Position numbers and translations under genes: made by a program. From NCBI GenBank assembly GCA_023435225.1, contig JAEYRX010000046.1:1-64000 (forward strand): DNA of 64,000 bases, given 5' to 3'. This stretch comes from Bacillota bacterium (GTDB lineage: Bacteria; Bacillota; UBA4882; UBA8346). The notes under the pieces were generated by a model that was given only the letters and a program-made list of their open reading frames with translations, was not told where the DNA came from and searched no databases. This document shows, piece after piece, positions 18,360 to 26,459 of the stretch (its first letter is position 1; the number at the start of each line of letters is the position of its first letter).

Positions 18360-18527
18360 TTGTTTGAAAATGAAATTTACAAATTTCAACAGGAAATCGG
18401 GGAGATAAAACAAGATCTACGAACCGATGACAGTAAGGTTTCTTTGGAGGATCAGGACAGTTACCGGCTGGCAACTAAAATAGATCTTACCGTCAGCCGA
18501 TTGATGAGAATACTGGAGTTTAAATAA
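18360..18527 (+). CDS. Small acidic helical protein
   Basis: A 55-residue frame starting at TTG with GAGGTGA five bases upstream and ending at TAA 18525-18527. The product is charged and probably two helices (EIYKFQQEIGEIKQDL and YRLATKIDLTVSRLMRILEF), with no membrane segment. A clear terminator follows within 10 bases, which supports a real gene. No family was recognised; the general look recalls small Spo0E-like or coiled-coil regulators, but the Spo0E signature was not found. Confidence 0.6.
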   Translation: MFENEIYKFQQEIGEIKQDLRTDDSKVSLEDQDSYRLATKIDLTVSRLMRILEFK

Positions 18528-18535
18528 ACGATAAT

Positions 18536-18556
18536 AACGCCGAAAGGCGTTTTTTA
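18536..18556 (+). terminator. Terminator after the small helical-protein gene
   Basis: AACGCC and GGCGTT form a short stem with a GAAA loop (18536-18551), followed by TTTTATTT. It ends the mlpA-dut-small gene unit. Confidence 0.82.
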
Positions 18557-18611
18557 TTTGCGATGCCGGCTTTATCCCTATTGGAAAGAATTCATTAATT
18601 GTTTAGCTTAA

Positions 18612-18700
18612 AAATTTTCACTGGTGAAATCTTAAAATTCCTCTAGTGAAATTTCTAAATTTATTGGCTTAATTAAAAAATTTCTCTAGAGAAATTTTGA
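18612..18700. promoter_or_regulatory. Array of three TTTCnCTnGnGAAA palindromes
   Basis: TTTCACTGGTGAAA (18616-18629), TTCCTCTAGTGAAA (18639-18652, imperfect) and AAATTTCTCTAGAGAAATTT (18678-18697, perfect over 20 bp) share one consensus and lie in an A+T-rich stretch. They look like repeated binding sites or short hairpins. Just downstream is AAGGAGG followed by an open stretch with no start codon (about 18735-18918), so the intended gene, if any, is unclear. Confidence 0.4.
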
Positions 18701-18836
18701 ATCCCCTTGGCTAAATTTAGAAGGAGGTAGGGGTTCCGTTTAAGTTTGAGTATAATCAGGATTTTGTTGAGAAGAAGATTAGAAAAGTTCGCGGCTGGAA
18801 ATGGAATCTGTATAAATTGAAATATATTTTATTATT

Positions 18837-18867
18837 CTTTTCCATCCTTAAACCATGGATGGAAAAG
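18837..18867. terminator. Hairpin with 11-bp stem
   Basis: CTTTTCCATCC (18837-18847) pairs perfectly with GGATGGAAAAG (18857-18867). There is no strong U-tract after it on the plus strand; on the minus strand it is followed by AATAATAAAATA. It could be a terminator or a structured repeat. Confidence 0.4.
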
Positions 18868-18904
18868 AGCAAATTACCGTATTCATTTCAATTTCTGGAG
18901 GAAA

Positions 18905-18952
18905 TTATATTGCAATAAATTCGGGCGGTCAAAAACTTATTGCAACATATAT
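18905..18952. repeat. TTGCAACATATAT repeat, copy 2
   Basis: TTATATTGCAA (18905-18915) and TTGCAACATATAT (18940-18952) mirror the inverted repeat at 16329-16376. The right arm and its flank are nearly the same in both copies. Confidence 0.5.
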
Positions 18953-18966
18953 GGAAGGTAGATTTT

Positions 18967-19346
18967 GGTTGGTACCGAATATTGATAAAATATATAAATA
19001 AGCTGGACTGAGTTAATTGATGCAACACTACCATGCGAGGACATTAAGGCTCAAGGACAACAAAAATTATTCTCATGTTAGCCATAAATTAGGAAAATAA
19101 TTAGTGTTTGATAATATGCCAAGGATTAAAGAAGAACAAGAAAATTACATTCTTCAGTCATAAACGTATTCCCGCTAAACGAAGCGTGGTGTTCAAAGAA
19201 GCAGATTCGCTGACGCTAGCTATAAAAGCCAGTCGGTGAAAATCCGGCTCAATCAATACATTCACCCATTGAGATTACCCTTGACGACGGGAGTGAAAGT
19301 TTTAATAGTTGCGTGTAATTAAGAAAAAACCTAAATTAAAGGGAGC
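18967..19346 (+). other. Long leader region without a recognisable gene
   Basis: No convincing reading frame was seen. The 3' part (about 19195-19300) has possible stems, AGCC/GGCT around GTCGGTGAAAATCC and CTCAAT/ATTGAG just after, and could be a structured leader of the RCC1 lipoprotein gene or the worn remnant of a coding sequence. It does not match a riboswitch consensus recalled here. Confidence 0.25.
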
Positions 19347-19355
19347 TTGAACAAG

Positions 19356-20537
19356 ATGAAAAAATTTTACAATCTATGTCTAATTTTAATCCTTACCCTG
19401 GTCATGGCCTTTGCCGGCTGTGGGGGCGGTCCTTCATCTCCCGGGGGCAATCCTTCATCTCCCGGGGGCAATCCTTCATCTTTCCCCCCTGCTATTGCCG
19501 GAGGAGATGGAAACAGTCTGGTGTTGAAGAGTAACGGGACAGTTTGGAACTGGGGAGAGGCTTGCGTACAGTTGGGAGACGGCTCGCCGGTATCCTGGCA
19601 TACCCCGACGCAAGTAGCCGGTCTCAATGAGATAATTGCTATCACTGTAGGAAATCGTCACAGTATGGCTTTAAAAAGTAACGGTACGGTTTTGGCTTGG
19701 GGGCAAAATATAAGTGGCCAGTTAGGAAATGGAACGGACGACGACAATGATTTTGCCCCGGTGCAAGTTATCAATCTCCCCCGGATTACTGCCATTGCCG
19801 CGAGAGGCCTATTTAGCTTGGCTTTAGCAAGTAACGGGACAGTTTGGGCTTGGGGAGATAATTCCTCTTACCAGTTGGGAAAGGGTGATCCAATAGTGTT
19901 AAATGGAACCCCGGCACAAGTAGCCGGTCTCAATGGGGTAATTGCCATTGCCGCAGGACCTACCCACTGTCTGGCTTTAAAAAGTGACGGGACGGTTTGG
20001 GCCTGGGGAGATAATGGTAGCGGCCAGTTGGGGGATGGATCAAATGTGGACAGGTATACCCCAACGGAAATAGTTGATTTCAACGAGGTAATTGCCATTG
20101 CCGCAGGACTTGGCTACAGTCTGGCTTTAAAAAGCAACGGGACGGTTTGGGCTTGGGGATGGAATGATGCCGGCCAGTTGGGGGATGGATCAAATGTGGA
20201 CAGGAATACCCCAACGGAAATAGATAATTTCAACGAGGTAATTGCCATCACCGCAGGAATTAAACATAGTTTAGCTTTGAAAAAGGATGGGACAGTTTGG
20301 GCTTGGGGCAGCAACCCCGAAGGTAAGTTGGGGAACGGAACGACCCATAGCAGTAGGACCCCGGTGCAAGTTACCGGTCTCACCGGAGTGATTGCCATCG
20401 CCGTAGGAGATTCCCACAGTCTAGCATTGCAGCGTAACGGGACGGTTTGGGCCTGGGGATCAAATGAACACTTCCAATTGGGGGTAGCTGATCAGAATTA
20501 TCAAACCACCACCCCAATTAAGGTCAATGGGTTATAG
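19356..20537 (+). CDS. RCC1-repeat lipoprotein
   Basis: About 393 residues: signal peptide with lipobox-like FAGC (Cys near residue 23), a PSSPGGN-repeat linker encoded by tandem 24-bp repeats, then seven RCC1-type propeller repeats of about 50 residues. Each repeat carries SLALKSNGTVWAWG followed by GQLGDG-type sequence. A seven-bladed surface beta-propeller anchored by lipid is expected; the partner is unknown. The ATG at 19356 is preferred because GGGAG lies 10 bases upstream; a TTG at 19347 would be too close. The repeats are also similar at DNA level, for example GGGACGGTTTGGGC, suggesting recent duplication or homogenisation of repeats. Confidence 0.85.
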   Translation: MKKFYNLCLILILTLVMAFAGCGGGPSSPGGNPSSPGGNPSSFPPAIAGGDGNSLVLKSNGTVWNWGEACVQLGDGSPVSWHTPTQVAGLNEIIAITVGNRHSMALKSNGTVLAWGQNISGQLGNGTDDDNDFAPVQVINLPRITAIAARGLFSLALASNGTVWAWGDNSSYQLGKGDPIVLNGTPAQVAGLNGVIAIAAGPTHCLALKSDGTVWAWGDNGSGQLGDGSNVDRYTPTEIVDFNEVIAIAAGLGYSLALKSNGTVWAWGWNDAGQLGDGSNVDRNTPTEIDNFNEVIAITAGIKHSLALKKDGTVWAWGSNPEGKLGNGTTHSSRTPVQVTGLTGVIAIAVGDSHSLALQRNGTVWAWGSNEHFQLGVADQNYQTTTPIKVNGL

Positions 20538-20998
20538 AGGGAGTTACAACCCTATCCCGAACTACATTCATTTGATTAAGACTCCGGAAAAATAGCAAAA
20601 GGGGCTTTCTCTTTCCGCCCAATTTGTAAGTACTGGGAATGTTATTTAAGAATCTCTTTATAATTAAGATATTTTCGTTTCCATCTTCCTGGAACCGAAA
20701 AACCATTTTGGTTACTGGCATCATTTTATATACTTAATCAAGTTAAAACATTATTGAATCATTTTCTTATATGCTTTGCACTCATCGGTGGTGGTCAATT
20801 ATTTTTTTTATTTAAGAAGTTTTTGAAACACAAACACAACTCCATCCTTGGTTAGGAGAAAGTGAAGTTGCGTTAGATAACCGCGTTACTGCTTACGGGC
20901 GCGGTTATTCAAAGATGTTAACCTTAAATATAAATTGCTTAAAATTTAAGGAGAAATGAAAACTAGAATAATAGTATTTTAAAAATTCGGTTACTATC
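20538..20998. other. Gene-free stretch with a short hairpin
   Basis: About 460 bases with no supported gene. The one clear element is ATAACCGCG (20877-20885) pairing with CGCGGTTAT (20900-20908). It is followed directly by the second copy of the double-palindrome repeat. Confidence 0.5.
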
Positions 20999-21222
20999 TA
21001 AGATGAACTAAATCATACGAATAAGCTTTCCCCTTCCAAAAGCCGAATGGGAAAGAGTAAATAGCAGAATTTAGTTCATCTTATTTGCCGCTGTAATAAG
21101 TTGAATTAAATTCATTAATTTCCAATTACGGGCTGGTCGTAAGCTTTCGCTTACTGCTCGCCTATGCGCCCTATCTGGCTTTAGAGACGTAATAATTATT
21201 CGGGAAATTTAATTCAACTTAT
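20999..21222. repeat. Double-palindrome repeat, copy 2, with 40-bp insertion
   Basis: Nearly identical to 12047-12228 over both hairpins; the right arms are at 21069-21084 and 21207-21222 and the second left arm at 21096-21111. In the loop of the second hairpin about 40 extra bases (from about 21131 to 21172) include GTAAGCTTTCGCTTAC, itself a small hairpin. The element sits just upstream of the ilvE promoter. Confidence 0.85.
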
Positions 21223-21227
21223 ATAGA

Positions 21228-21257
21228 TTGCATTAAAGTGTTATACAGTATTATAAT
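21228..21257 (+). promoter_or_regulatory. Probable promoter of the aminotransferase gene
   Basis: TTGCAT (21228-21233) and TATAAT (21252-21257) with an 18-base spacer, about 60 bases before the TTG start. Confidence 0.5.
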
Positions 21258-21315
21258 AAAGGTTAACAGTTTAAACCGGATTTAATAACAAGCTTGGCGA
21301 GAGGAGTGGGTTGGT

Positions 21316-22395
21316 TTGGAAATCAAGATTGATAAATTAAAAGATGAGGAGCTAAAACCTTTATATAAGGATCCGGAGCAGTTGGGTTTTGGCAAAATCT
21401 TTACGGATTACATGTTTACCATGAAGCACCGCATCGGAGAAGGATGGGTAGAACCCAAAATATCCCCGTATGCTCCGTTTATGATCGATCCGGCAGCGGT
21501 AGTACTACATTACAGCCAGGAAATTTTTGAGGGTCTAAAAGCTTACATTGCCGAAGATGGGCGGATATTATTATTCCGTCCGGACCAGAATGCCAAAAGG
21601 ATGTATGGGTCAGCGGAGCGGATGTGTATGACGCCTTTCCCGGAGGAATATTTTCTGGAATCGATTAATACCCTGGTCAATCTGGAAAAGCGCTGGATAC
21701 CTAGAGCGCCGGGAACTTCACTATATATCCGGCCGGCTTTAGTTGGTTTAGGTTCGGCTTTGGGAGTACATCCGGCTAGTGAATATCTGTTTTTTATAAT
21801 CTTAAGCCCGGTGGGCGCTTATTTTAAGGGAGGCTTTAAACCTATCGGCCTCTATGTTGAAGATAATTTTATCCGGGCAGCTGTCGGAGGCGTTGGTAAT
21901 GCTAAAACCGGGGGTAACTATGCAGCCAGTTTAATGGCGGGCGCTTTGGCTGAAGAAAAAGGATTTTCCCAAGTACTATGGCTTGACGCCAAAGAGAAAC
22001 GGTATGTGGAAGAAGTCGGAGCCATGAATATTTTCTTTGTTTTCGGCAATAAGCTGGTCACCCCTAATCTTGGCGGCTCGATTCTACCCGGTATCACCAG
22101 AGCGTCGGTAATTGAGATGGCTCGTAGTTTAGGATATCAGGTTGAGGAACGTCCAATTACCATTGATGAAGTAATCGACGGCTTAACTAATAATACATTA
22201 ACCGAATCTTTTGGGGCCGGTACCGCTGCTGTAATTTCTCCGGTAGGTTCTTTGAATTATAAAGGCCGTAATTACTTAGTCGGCAACAACCAGGTTGGCA
22301 AGGTTACCGGGGAATTATACACTAAACTAGTTGATATCCAGTATGGTCGGGCTAAAGATCCGTTCGGATGGGTCAGAGAGATCGGAAGATTATAG
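21316..22395 (+). CDS. ilvE: Branched-chain-amino-acid aminotransferase
   Basis: PLP fold-type IV aminotransferase, 359 residues, the length of the longer (eukaryote-like) BCAT branch. It transfers the amino group between glutamate and the keto acids of Leu, Ile and Val. The PLP lysine is K197 in GNAKTGGNYAAS; VEEVGAMNIFF and GTAAVISPVG are further signatures. The TTG start at 21316 is supported by GAGGAGTGGG just upstream. It stands as a single gene with its own promoter and a strong terminator, and it precedes the polyene-type cluster without being part of it. Confidence 0.92.
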   Translation: MEIKIDKLKDEELKPLYKDPEQLGFGKIFTDYMFTMKHRIGEGWVEPKISPYAPFMIDPAAVVLHYSQEIFEGLKAYIAEDGRILLFRPDQNAKRMYGSAERMCMTPFPEEYFLESINTLVNLEKRWIPRAPGTSLYIRPALVGLGSALGVHPASEYLFFIILSPVGAYFKGGFKPIGLYVEDNFIRAAVGGVGNAKTGGNYAASLMAGALAEEKGFSQVLWLDAKEKRYVEEVGAMNIFFVFGNKLVTPNLGGSILPGITRASVIEMARSLGYQVEERPITIDEVIDGLTNNTLTESFGAGTAAVISPVGSLNYKGRNYLVGNNQVGKVTGELYTKLVDIQYGRAKDPFGWVREIGRL

Positions 22396-22453
22396 ATTAA
22401 TGAAGGCAGGAATAACAAGATATCCTTGATTTATTTAAAACTAAAAAATGGTT

Positions 22454-22506
22454 AATAGCCCCTCTCCGTTAACTGTTAGGTGTTTAAAGGAGAGGGGTTA
22501 TTGTAT
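22454..22506 (+). terminator. Strong terminator after ilvE
   Basis: AATAGCCCCTCTCC (22454-22467) pairs with GGAGAGGGGTTATT (22489-22502) around a 21-base loop. It separates ilvE from the biosynthetic cluster. Confidence 0.8.
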
Positions 22507-22567
22507 AATCCAGTTTTAATGTTATAATTCAAGAAAAGAGATAAATATGCCATAAAAGTGTAATTAT

Positions 22568-22596
22568 TTGCATTTTTATACCAAATTTGGTATAAT
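22568..22596 (+). promoter_or_regulatory. Promoter with overlapping 20-bp palindromic operator, first gene of the polyene-type cluster
   Basis: TTGCAT (22568-22573), a 17-base spacer and TATAAT (22591-22596). The perfect palindrome TTATACCAAATTTGGTATAA (22576-22595) covers the spacer and most of the -10 box, an arrangement typical of a repressor operator. It lies about 60 bases before the ligase start codon. Confidence 0.65.
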
Positions 22597-22656
22597 TCTT
22601 TTTTAGATGTAAGCCGCTTGATTATTGAAAATAAGTTCATAATTTCGGGGTGGGCT

Positions 22657-23964
22657 ATGAATAAATCACTTTGGCAATTGGGTTTGGATTTTCAATTTGT
22701 AAAAAAAGAAAAAATTGATAGATTAAATATCCAATATTTATTAAAACATGTTAATTATTGTTTAGAAAAAAGCCCGTTTTATTCCAACCGGTTTGGAAAA
22801 TCCATTAAAAAAGTAACTTCATTATCAGATTTTACCAAAATCAGTTTTACAACCAAAGATGATTTATTAAAAAATAATGATGAATTTTTAGCGGTTCCCA
22901 AATCAGAGATCGTTGATACTTGTTTTACTTCAGCAACGGTAGGGACAACTCCGGTTAATTTTTATCTGACAAAAAATGATTTAGACCGTTTAACCCATAA
23001 TGAACAGATAGCATTTCAAATATCCGGGGTCCGGAAAGAAGATACTATGGCGGTATGTGTGGCTATTGAGCGAGGATTTATGGCTGGTTTAGCTTATTTT
23101 CTGGGTGGAGTTAAACTGGGGACACATATGATTCGAGTTGGCGCTTCAGGACCCCAGCATATTTGGAACCTTTTAAAAACACACCGCCCGACCGTTATTA
23201 TTGGAGTGCCTTCTGTTTTAGCTAACGTTGCAAAACTAGCAATTGAGGAGGGAGAAAATCCGGCTTCTTTAAAAATCAACAAGATTTTAGCTATCGGAGA
23301 ACCGCTTAGAGATAAAAATTTAGATTTGTTAAACTCAGTGAAACAGATTGAAAAAATGTGGAGTGCACCGATTTTCTCCACCTACGCTTCCACCGAAATG
23401 GCCACTTCTTTTGCTGAGTGTGAATACAGACAAGGAGGACATTTCCGGCCGGAACTAATTTATGCCGAAATAATTGATGAAGCAGGAAATCCAGTGAATG
23501 ATGGAGAAATTGGAGAAGTTGTTGTGACTCCTTTAGGAGTCCGGGGTATGCCGCTTTTACGATTTAAAACCGGAGATATGTCATATGTTATCAATGAAAA
23601 ATGTGCTTGTGGACGAACTACCAAACGGATCGGGCCGGTTATCGGCAGGAAAGCGCAATTACTAAAATATAGAGGGACGAATGTATTTCCTAATGCGATT
23701 GTATCGATTATTGAAGCTAATCCCGAATTTTTGGGAGGTTATGTACAAGCTCATACGGCGGAATTCGGTGAGGACCGTGTAATAGCATTTATTGCCGCTG
23801 CTAAGGAAAATTATAACCTTGACAAACTCAAAGAAGAGTTTCGGGCCGGATTAAGAGTCGTTCCGGAATTAAAAATAATTGATAGGGATGAATATTTAAA
23901 TAAAATTCAACCCGAGGGAAAGCGAAAAAGACAGATATTTTTTGATATGAGGGAAGGGAAATAA
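22657..23964 (+). CDS. Aryl-acid adenylating ligase (phenylacetate-CoA ligase-like)
   Basis: Adenylate-forming enzyme, 435 residues, of the PaaK-like branch. ATP-loop SATVGTTP is at residues 92-99; YASTEM and the C-terminal GPVIGRKAQLLKYRG..VFP follow. It probably activates an aromatic acid as CoA or ACP thioester to prime the ketosynthases. A frame opens earlier at TTG 22618, but GGGGTGGG lies just before the ATG at 22657, which is preferred. It is the first gene of a tightly packed operon, and the ammonia-lyase that could make its substrate starts 5 bases after its stop. CCACGRTT-like Cys residues (CACG) near residue 325 may bind zinc. Confidence 0.85.
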   Translation: MNKSLWQLGLDFQFVKKEKIDRLNIQYLLKHVNYCLEKSPFYSNRFGKSIKKVTSLSDFTKISFTTKDDLLKNNDEFLAVPKSEIVDTCFTSATVGTTPVNFYLTKNDLDRLTHNEQIAFQISGVRKEDTMAVCVAIERGFMAGLAYFLGGVKLGTHMIRVGASGPQHIWNLLKTHRPTVIIGVPSVLANVAKLAIEEGENPASLKINKILAIGEPLRDKNLDLLNSVKQIEKMWSAPIFSTYASTEMATSFAECEYRQGGHFRPELIYAEIIDEAGNPVNDGEIGEVVVTPLGVRGMPLLRFKTGDMSYVINEKCACGRTTKRIGPVIGRKAQLLKYRGTNVFPNAIVSIIEANPEFLGGYVQAHTAEFGEDRVIAFIAAAKENYNLDKLKEEFRAGLRVVPELKIIDRDEYLNKIQPEGKRKRQIFFDMREGK

Positions 23965-23968
23965 TGTA

Positions 23969-25558
23969 ATGCAACAAGATAAATTGGTTATTTTGGACGG
24001 TAATAATTTATCAATCGATGATATTATTGCTATTGGTCTCGGTAAGAAACAGGTTATACTAGACAAGAAATCACTTGAGAAATGTAAGAATTGCCGTGAT
24101 TTTCTCCTTAAAAAAATTAATGAGGGAGAGATTATTTATGGAGTCAATAGCTCATTTGGCTCAATGTGTAATAAGATAATTGATGATAAATCAGTTAAGC
24201 TCTTACAGGAGAATTTAATCCGAAGCCATGCTGCCGGATTGGGTGAACCTTTACACCATACAATAGCTTTAGCGGCTGTCGCAGTCCGGCTTAACTCCTT
24301 GGTCAAAGGTTATTCCGCTGTAAGTACCGAATTATTAGAATTTATGTGCTCGGTGATTAATCATCAAATTGCTCCTTATATTCCTACCCGTGGTAGTGTC
24401 GGCGCTTCAGGCGATTTGATTCATCTGGCCCATTTGGCGTTAATGCTGATTGGAGAAGGCCAAGTTTATTATAAAGGCCAATTAATCAAAGCTGAAGAGG
24501 CTTTTCGGATTACCAATTTAAAACCGGTAAAACTTGGTATTAAAGAGGGTCTTTCTTTAATCAACGGGACATCGGTAATGACGGCGATCGCCGCTTTTGC
24601 AGTTTATCATGCCAAACAGGCTTTAGCAGTGGAATGTGTCGCCGCTGCTTTTTCTATTGAAATCTTCAATAGTATCCCCGATTTTCTTGACGAAAAACTC
24701 CATCAACTCAAGCCGCACTCAGGACAGGTTAAAATTGCGCAGACTTTAGCTAGACTAATTGAAGGTTCTCAAAATATTATTATCCGGGATAACCTGCATC
24801 AGTCCATTAGGGAAGAAGGAAATGGAGGAACGGGCGTTTTTGAAACCAGTATCTTCATTCAAAACGTATACTCTATCCGGTGTACCCCTCAAGTGCTGGC
24901 TCCGGTTTTGGAAGCGATAGAGACGGCGGAGAAAATTGTGGTTTTAGAAGCTAATTCAACTAACGATAACCCGGTGATAGCGCCGGAAGAAAATAAAATT
25001 TTACATGGTGGAAATTTCCATGGGCAAAGTATTGGGTTTTATATGGATAGTTTAGCTATTGCCTTGGCTACCATGTCTAATATCGCAGAGCGAAGATTAA
25101 ATACCTTATTGGATAATAAGTTGAACGGAGAACTCCCGGAATACTTAATCAGCGGGATCAAAGGATTAGATATGGGATTTATGGGAGCGCAATATCTGGC
25201 TACCTCGACTACGGCCGAAAATAGGCAATTATCTAACCCGGTCAGTACCAATAACATCTCTTCCAATTCGTCCAATCAGGATGTAGTGAGTATGGGCACC
25301 GTAGCGGCACGTAAAGTTTATACTCAAGTTACCAATTTAAAATACATTTTGACTTTGGAGATATTAGCCGATTTACAGGCGCTCTCTTTTAAAGACCCCT
25401 CAAAGCTGGGAATTGAGATTGCTAAGTATTATAAAAAGCTATCAGCCAAATTTAACGTTTATGACAGTAAAACTGTGTTTCATGATATGTTGGTTAACTT
25501 TATGGACTTACTATTTGATCAAGATATATTAGACTCAAAAAATATCTTAAAAATATGA
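23969..25558 (+). CDS. Aromatic amino acid (His/Tyr/Phe) ammonia-lyase, MIO type
   Basis: MIO-dependent lyase of 529 residues that removes ammonia from an aromatic amino acid to give an aryl acrylic acid. The self-cyclising A-S-G triad is at residues 146-148 in GSVGASGDL, the catalytic tyrosine is Y58 in YGVNSSFG, and FETS plus NDNP motifs follow. The selectivity pair aligns to S86-H87 (ENLIRSHAAGLGEP), as in histidine lyases, where Tyr lyases have HL and Phe lyases FL. No hut genes are nearby; the position between an aryl-acid ligase and polyketide enzymes says it makes the starter unit. Whether this is coumarate, cinnamate or urocanate is open. Confidence 0.9.
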   Translation: MQQDKLVILDGNNLSIDDIIAIGLGKKQVILDKKSLEKCKNCRDFLLKKINEGEIIYGVNSSFGSMCNKIIDDKSVKLLQENLIRSHAAGLGEPLHHTIALAAVAVRLNSLVKGYSAVSTELLEFMCSVINHQIAPYIPTRGSVGASGDLIHLAHLALMLIGEGQVYYKGQLIKAEEAFRITNLKPVKLGIKEGLSLINGTSVMTAIAAFAVYHAKQALAVECVAAAFSIEIFNSIPDFLDEKLHQLKPHSGQVKIAQTLARLIEGSQNIIIRDNLHQSIREEGNGGTGVFETSIFIQNVYSIRCTPQVLAPVLEAIETAEKIVVLEANSTNDNPVIAPEENKILHGGNFHGQSIGFYMDSLAIALATMSNIAERRLNTLLDNKLNGELPEYLISGIKGLDMGFMGAQYLATSTTAENRQLSNPVSTNNISSNSSNQDVVSMGTVAARKVYTQVTNLKYILTLEILADLQALSFKDPSKLGIEIAKYYKKLSAKFNVYDSKTVFHDMLVNFMDLLFDQDILDSKNILKI

Positions 25559-25568
25559 GGTTTAAAAT

Positions 25569-26459
25569 ATGAGCCTTCCGTGTCTGATTCAAGATCTGAT
25601 TCCTCAAAAAGGTAAAATGAGTTTCCGGCAAAGACTTAATAAAGCTGAAGATGACGATAGTGAATCAATAATTACTATTAGTAATGATAATATTTTTTTA
25701 GATGATAATAAACAACTATCAAATAGTGTTTTGATAGAATTTATTAATCAATTAAATGCGGCCGTATCGGGATATAATTATAAATATCGCAATAAACCGG
25801 CCCAAAAAGGTTTATTTGTCGGATTGCAGGATGCGGCGTTTTATAAACCGGCTTATTTTGATAATTCTTTAACTTTAAAAACTTTTATTACTGAAGAAGT
25901 TGCACAAGTAACTTTTATTAAAGGTATTATTTATCGAGACAAGGAAAAATTAGCCGAATTAGTGACAAAGATATATAAAGTCGCTGACATGGCGGAGTTT
26001 GACTTATTGATTGATCCCGGAAATGCAGTTAAGGGTAAAAGTGGTTTTAAATCAGATCAGCAACCACCCTCTTTTCTTTTTTCAAATTTGCAGAGAAAAT
26101 TATACACGTACTTGGATGATTTCAAAACCGGCGCTGATTTTATATCCTTTACCATTGCTTGTCCGGAAGATTTTGAGGCGTTTGACGGCCATTTTCCCGG
26201 TAATCCAATTTTACCGGGGATCATTTTGTTGGAAATAGCTAACTTGGCCTTGCAACTATTTATGAAAAAACCGGTTTTCCTCAAGACAATTAAAAAGATG
26301 AAAATCAGTAGTGTTGTCCTTCCTAATCAAGCTATTTCATGCATTATAAAGATAGTTAAAGATAATGATGGATTTTTTTCTTTTTCAGCCACATTTAAAG
26401 ACGGAGCAGAACGGGATGTTTCCCGTTTTAATGGAACCTTTGAAGGAAGGGAACAATGA
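25569..26459 (+). CDS. Double hot-dog 3-hydroxyacyl-ACP dehydratase (ApeP-like + ApeI/FabZ-like fusion)
   Basis: 296 residues in two hot-dog units. The C-terminal unit (about 170-296) has the FabA/FabZ active-site stretch DGHFPGNPILPG with the catalytic His. The N-terminal unit (about 1-150) has LIPQKGKM and LIEFINQLNAA, recalling ApeP-like dehydratases, but with Gln where a His is usual (PHxxxM). In most aryl polyene clusters these are two separate proteins. The expected role is dehydration of the 3-hydroxy intermediate in each cycle to build a conjugated chain. The last bases overlap the next start (ATGA), so translation is coupled. Confidence 0.8.
   Translation: MSLPCLIQDLIPQKGKMSFRQRLNKAEDDDSESIITISNDNIFLDDNKQLSNSVLIEFINQLNAAVSGYNYKYRNKPAQKGLFVGLQDAAFYKPAYFDNSLTLKTFITEEVAQVTFIKGIIYRDKEKLAELVTKIYKVADMAEFDLLIDPGNAVKGKSGFKSDQQPPSFLFSNLQRKLYTYLDDFKTGADFISFTIACPEDFEAFDGHFPGNPILPGIILLEIANLALQLFMKKPVFLKTIKKMKISSVVLPNQAISCIIKIVKDNDGFFSFSATFKDGAERDVSRFNGTFEGREQ

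Noticed and set aside
18262..18474. Minus-strand frame of 70 codons near dut
   Set aside because: It overlaps the plus-strand small gene at 18360, which has a good ribosome site and terminator; the minus frame has neither.
19195..19300. Cobalamin riboswitch or group II intron domain V
   Set aside because: A GGTGAAAATCC stretch recalled these RNAs, but the surrounding conserved pairing and sequences of either are absent.
19367..20398. Minus-strand frames inside the RCC1 gene
   Set aside because: Repeated shadows produced by the tandem RCC1 repeats.
24000..25558. Plain histidine-utilisation gene (hutH)
   Set aside because: The S-H pair fits, but no hutU, hutI or hutG is near and the gene is embedded in a polyketide-like operon.
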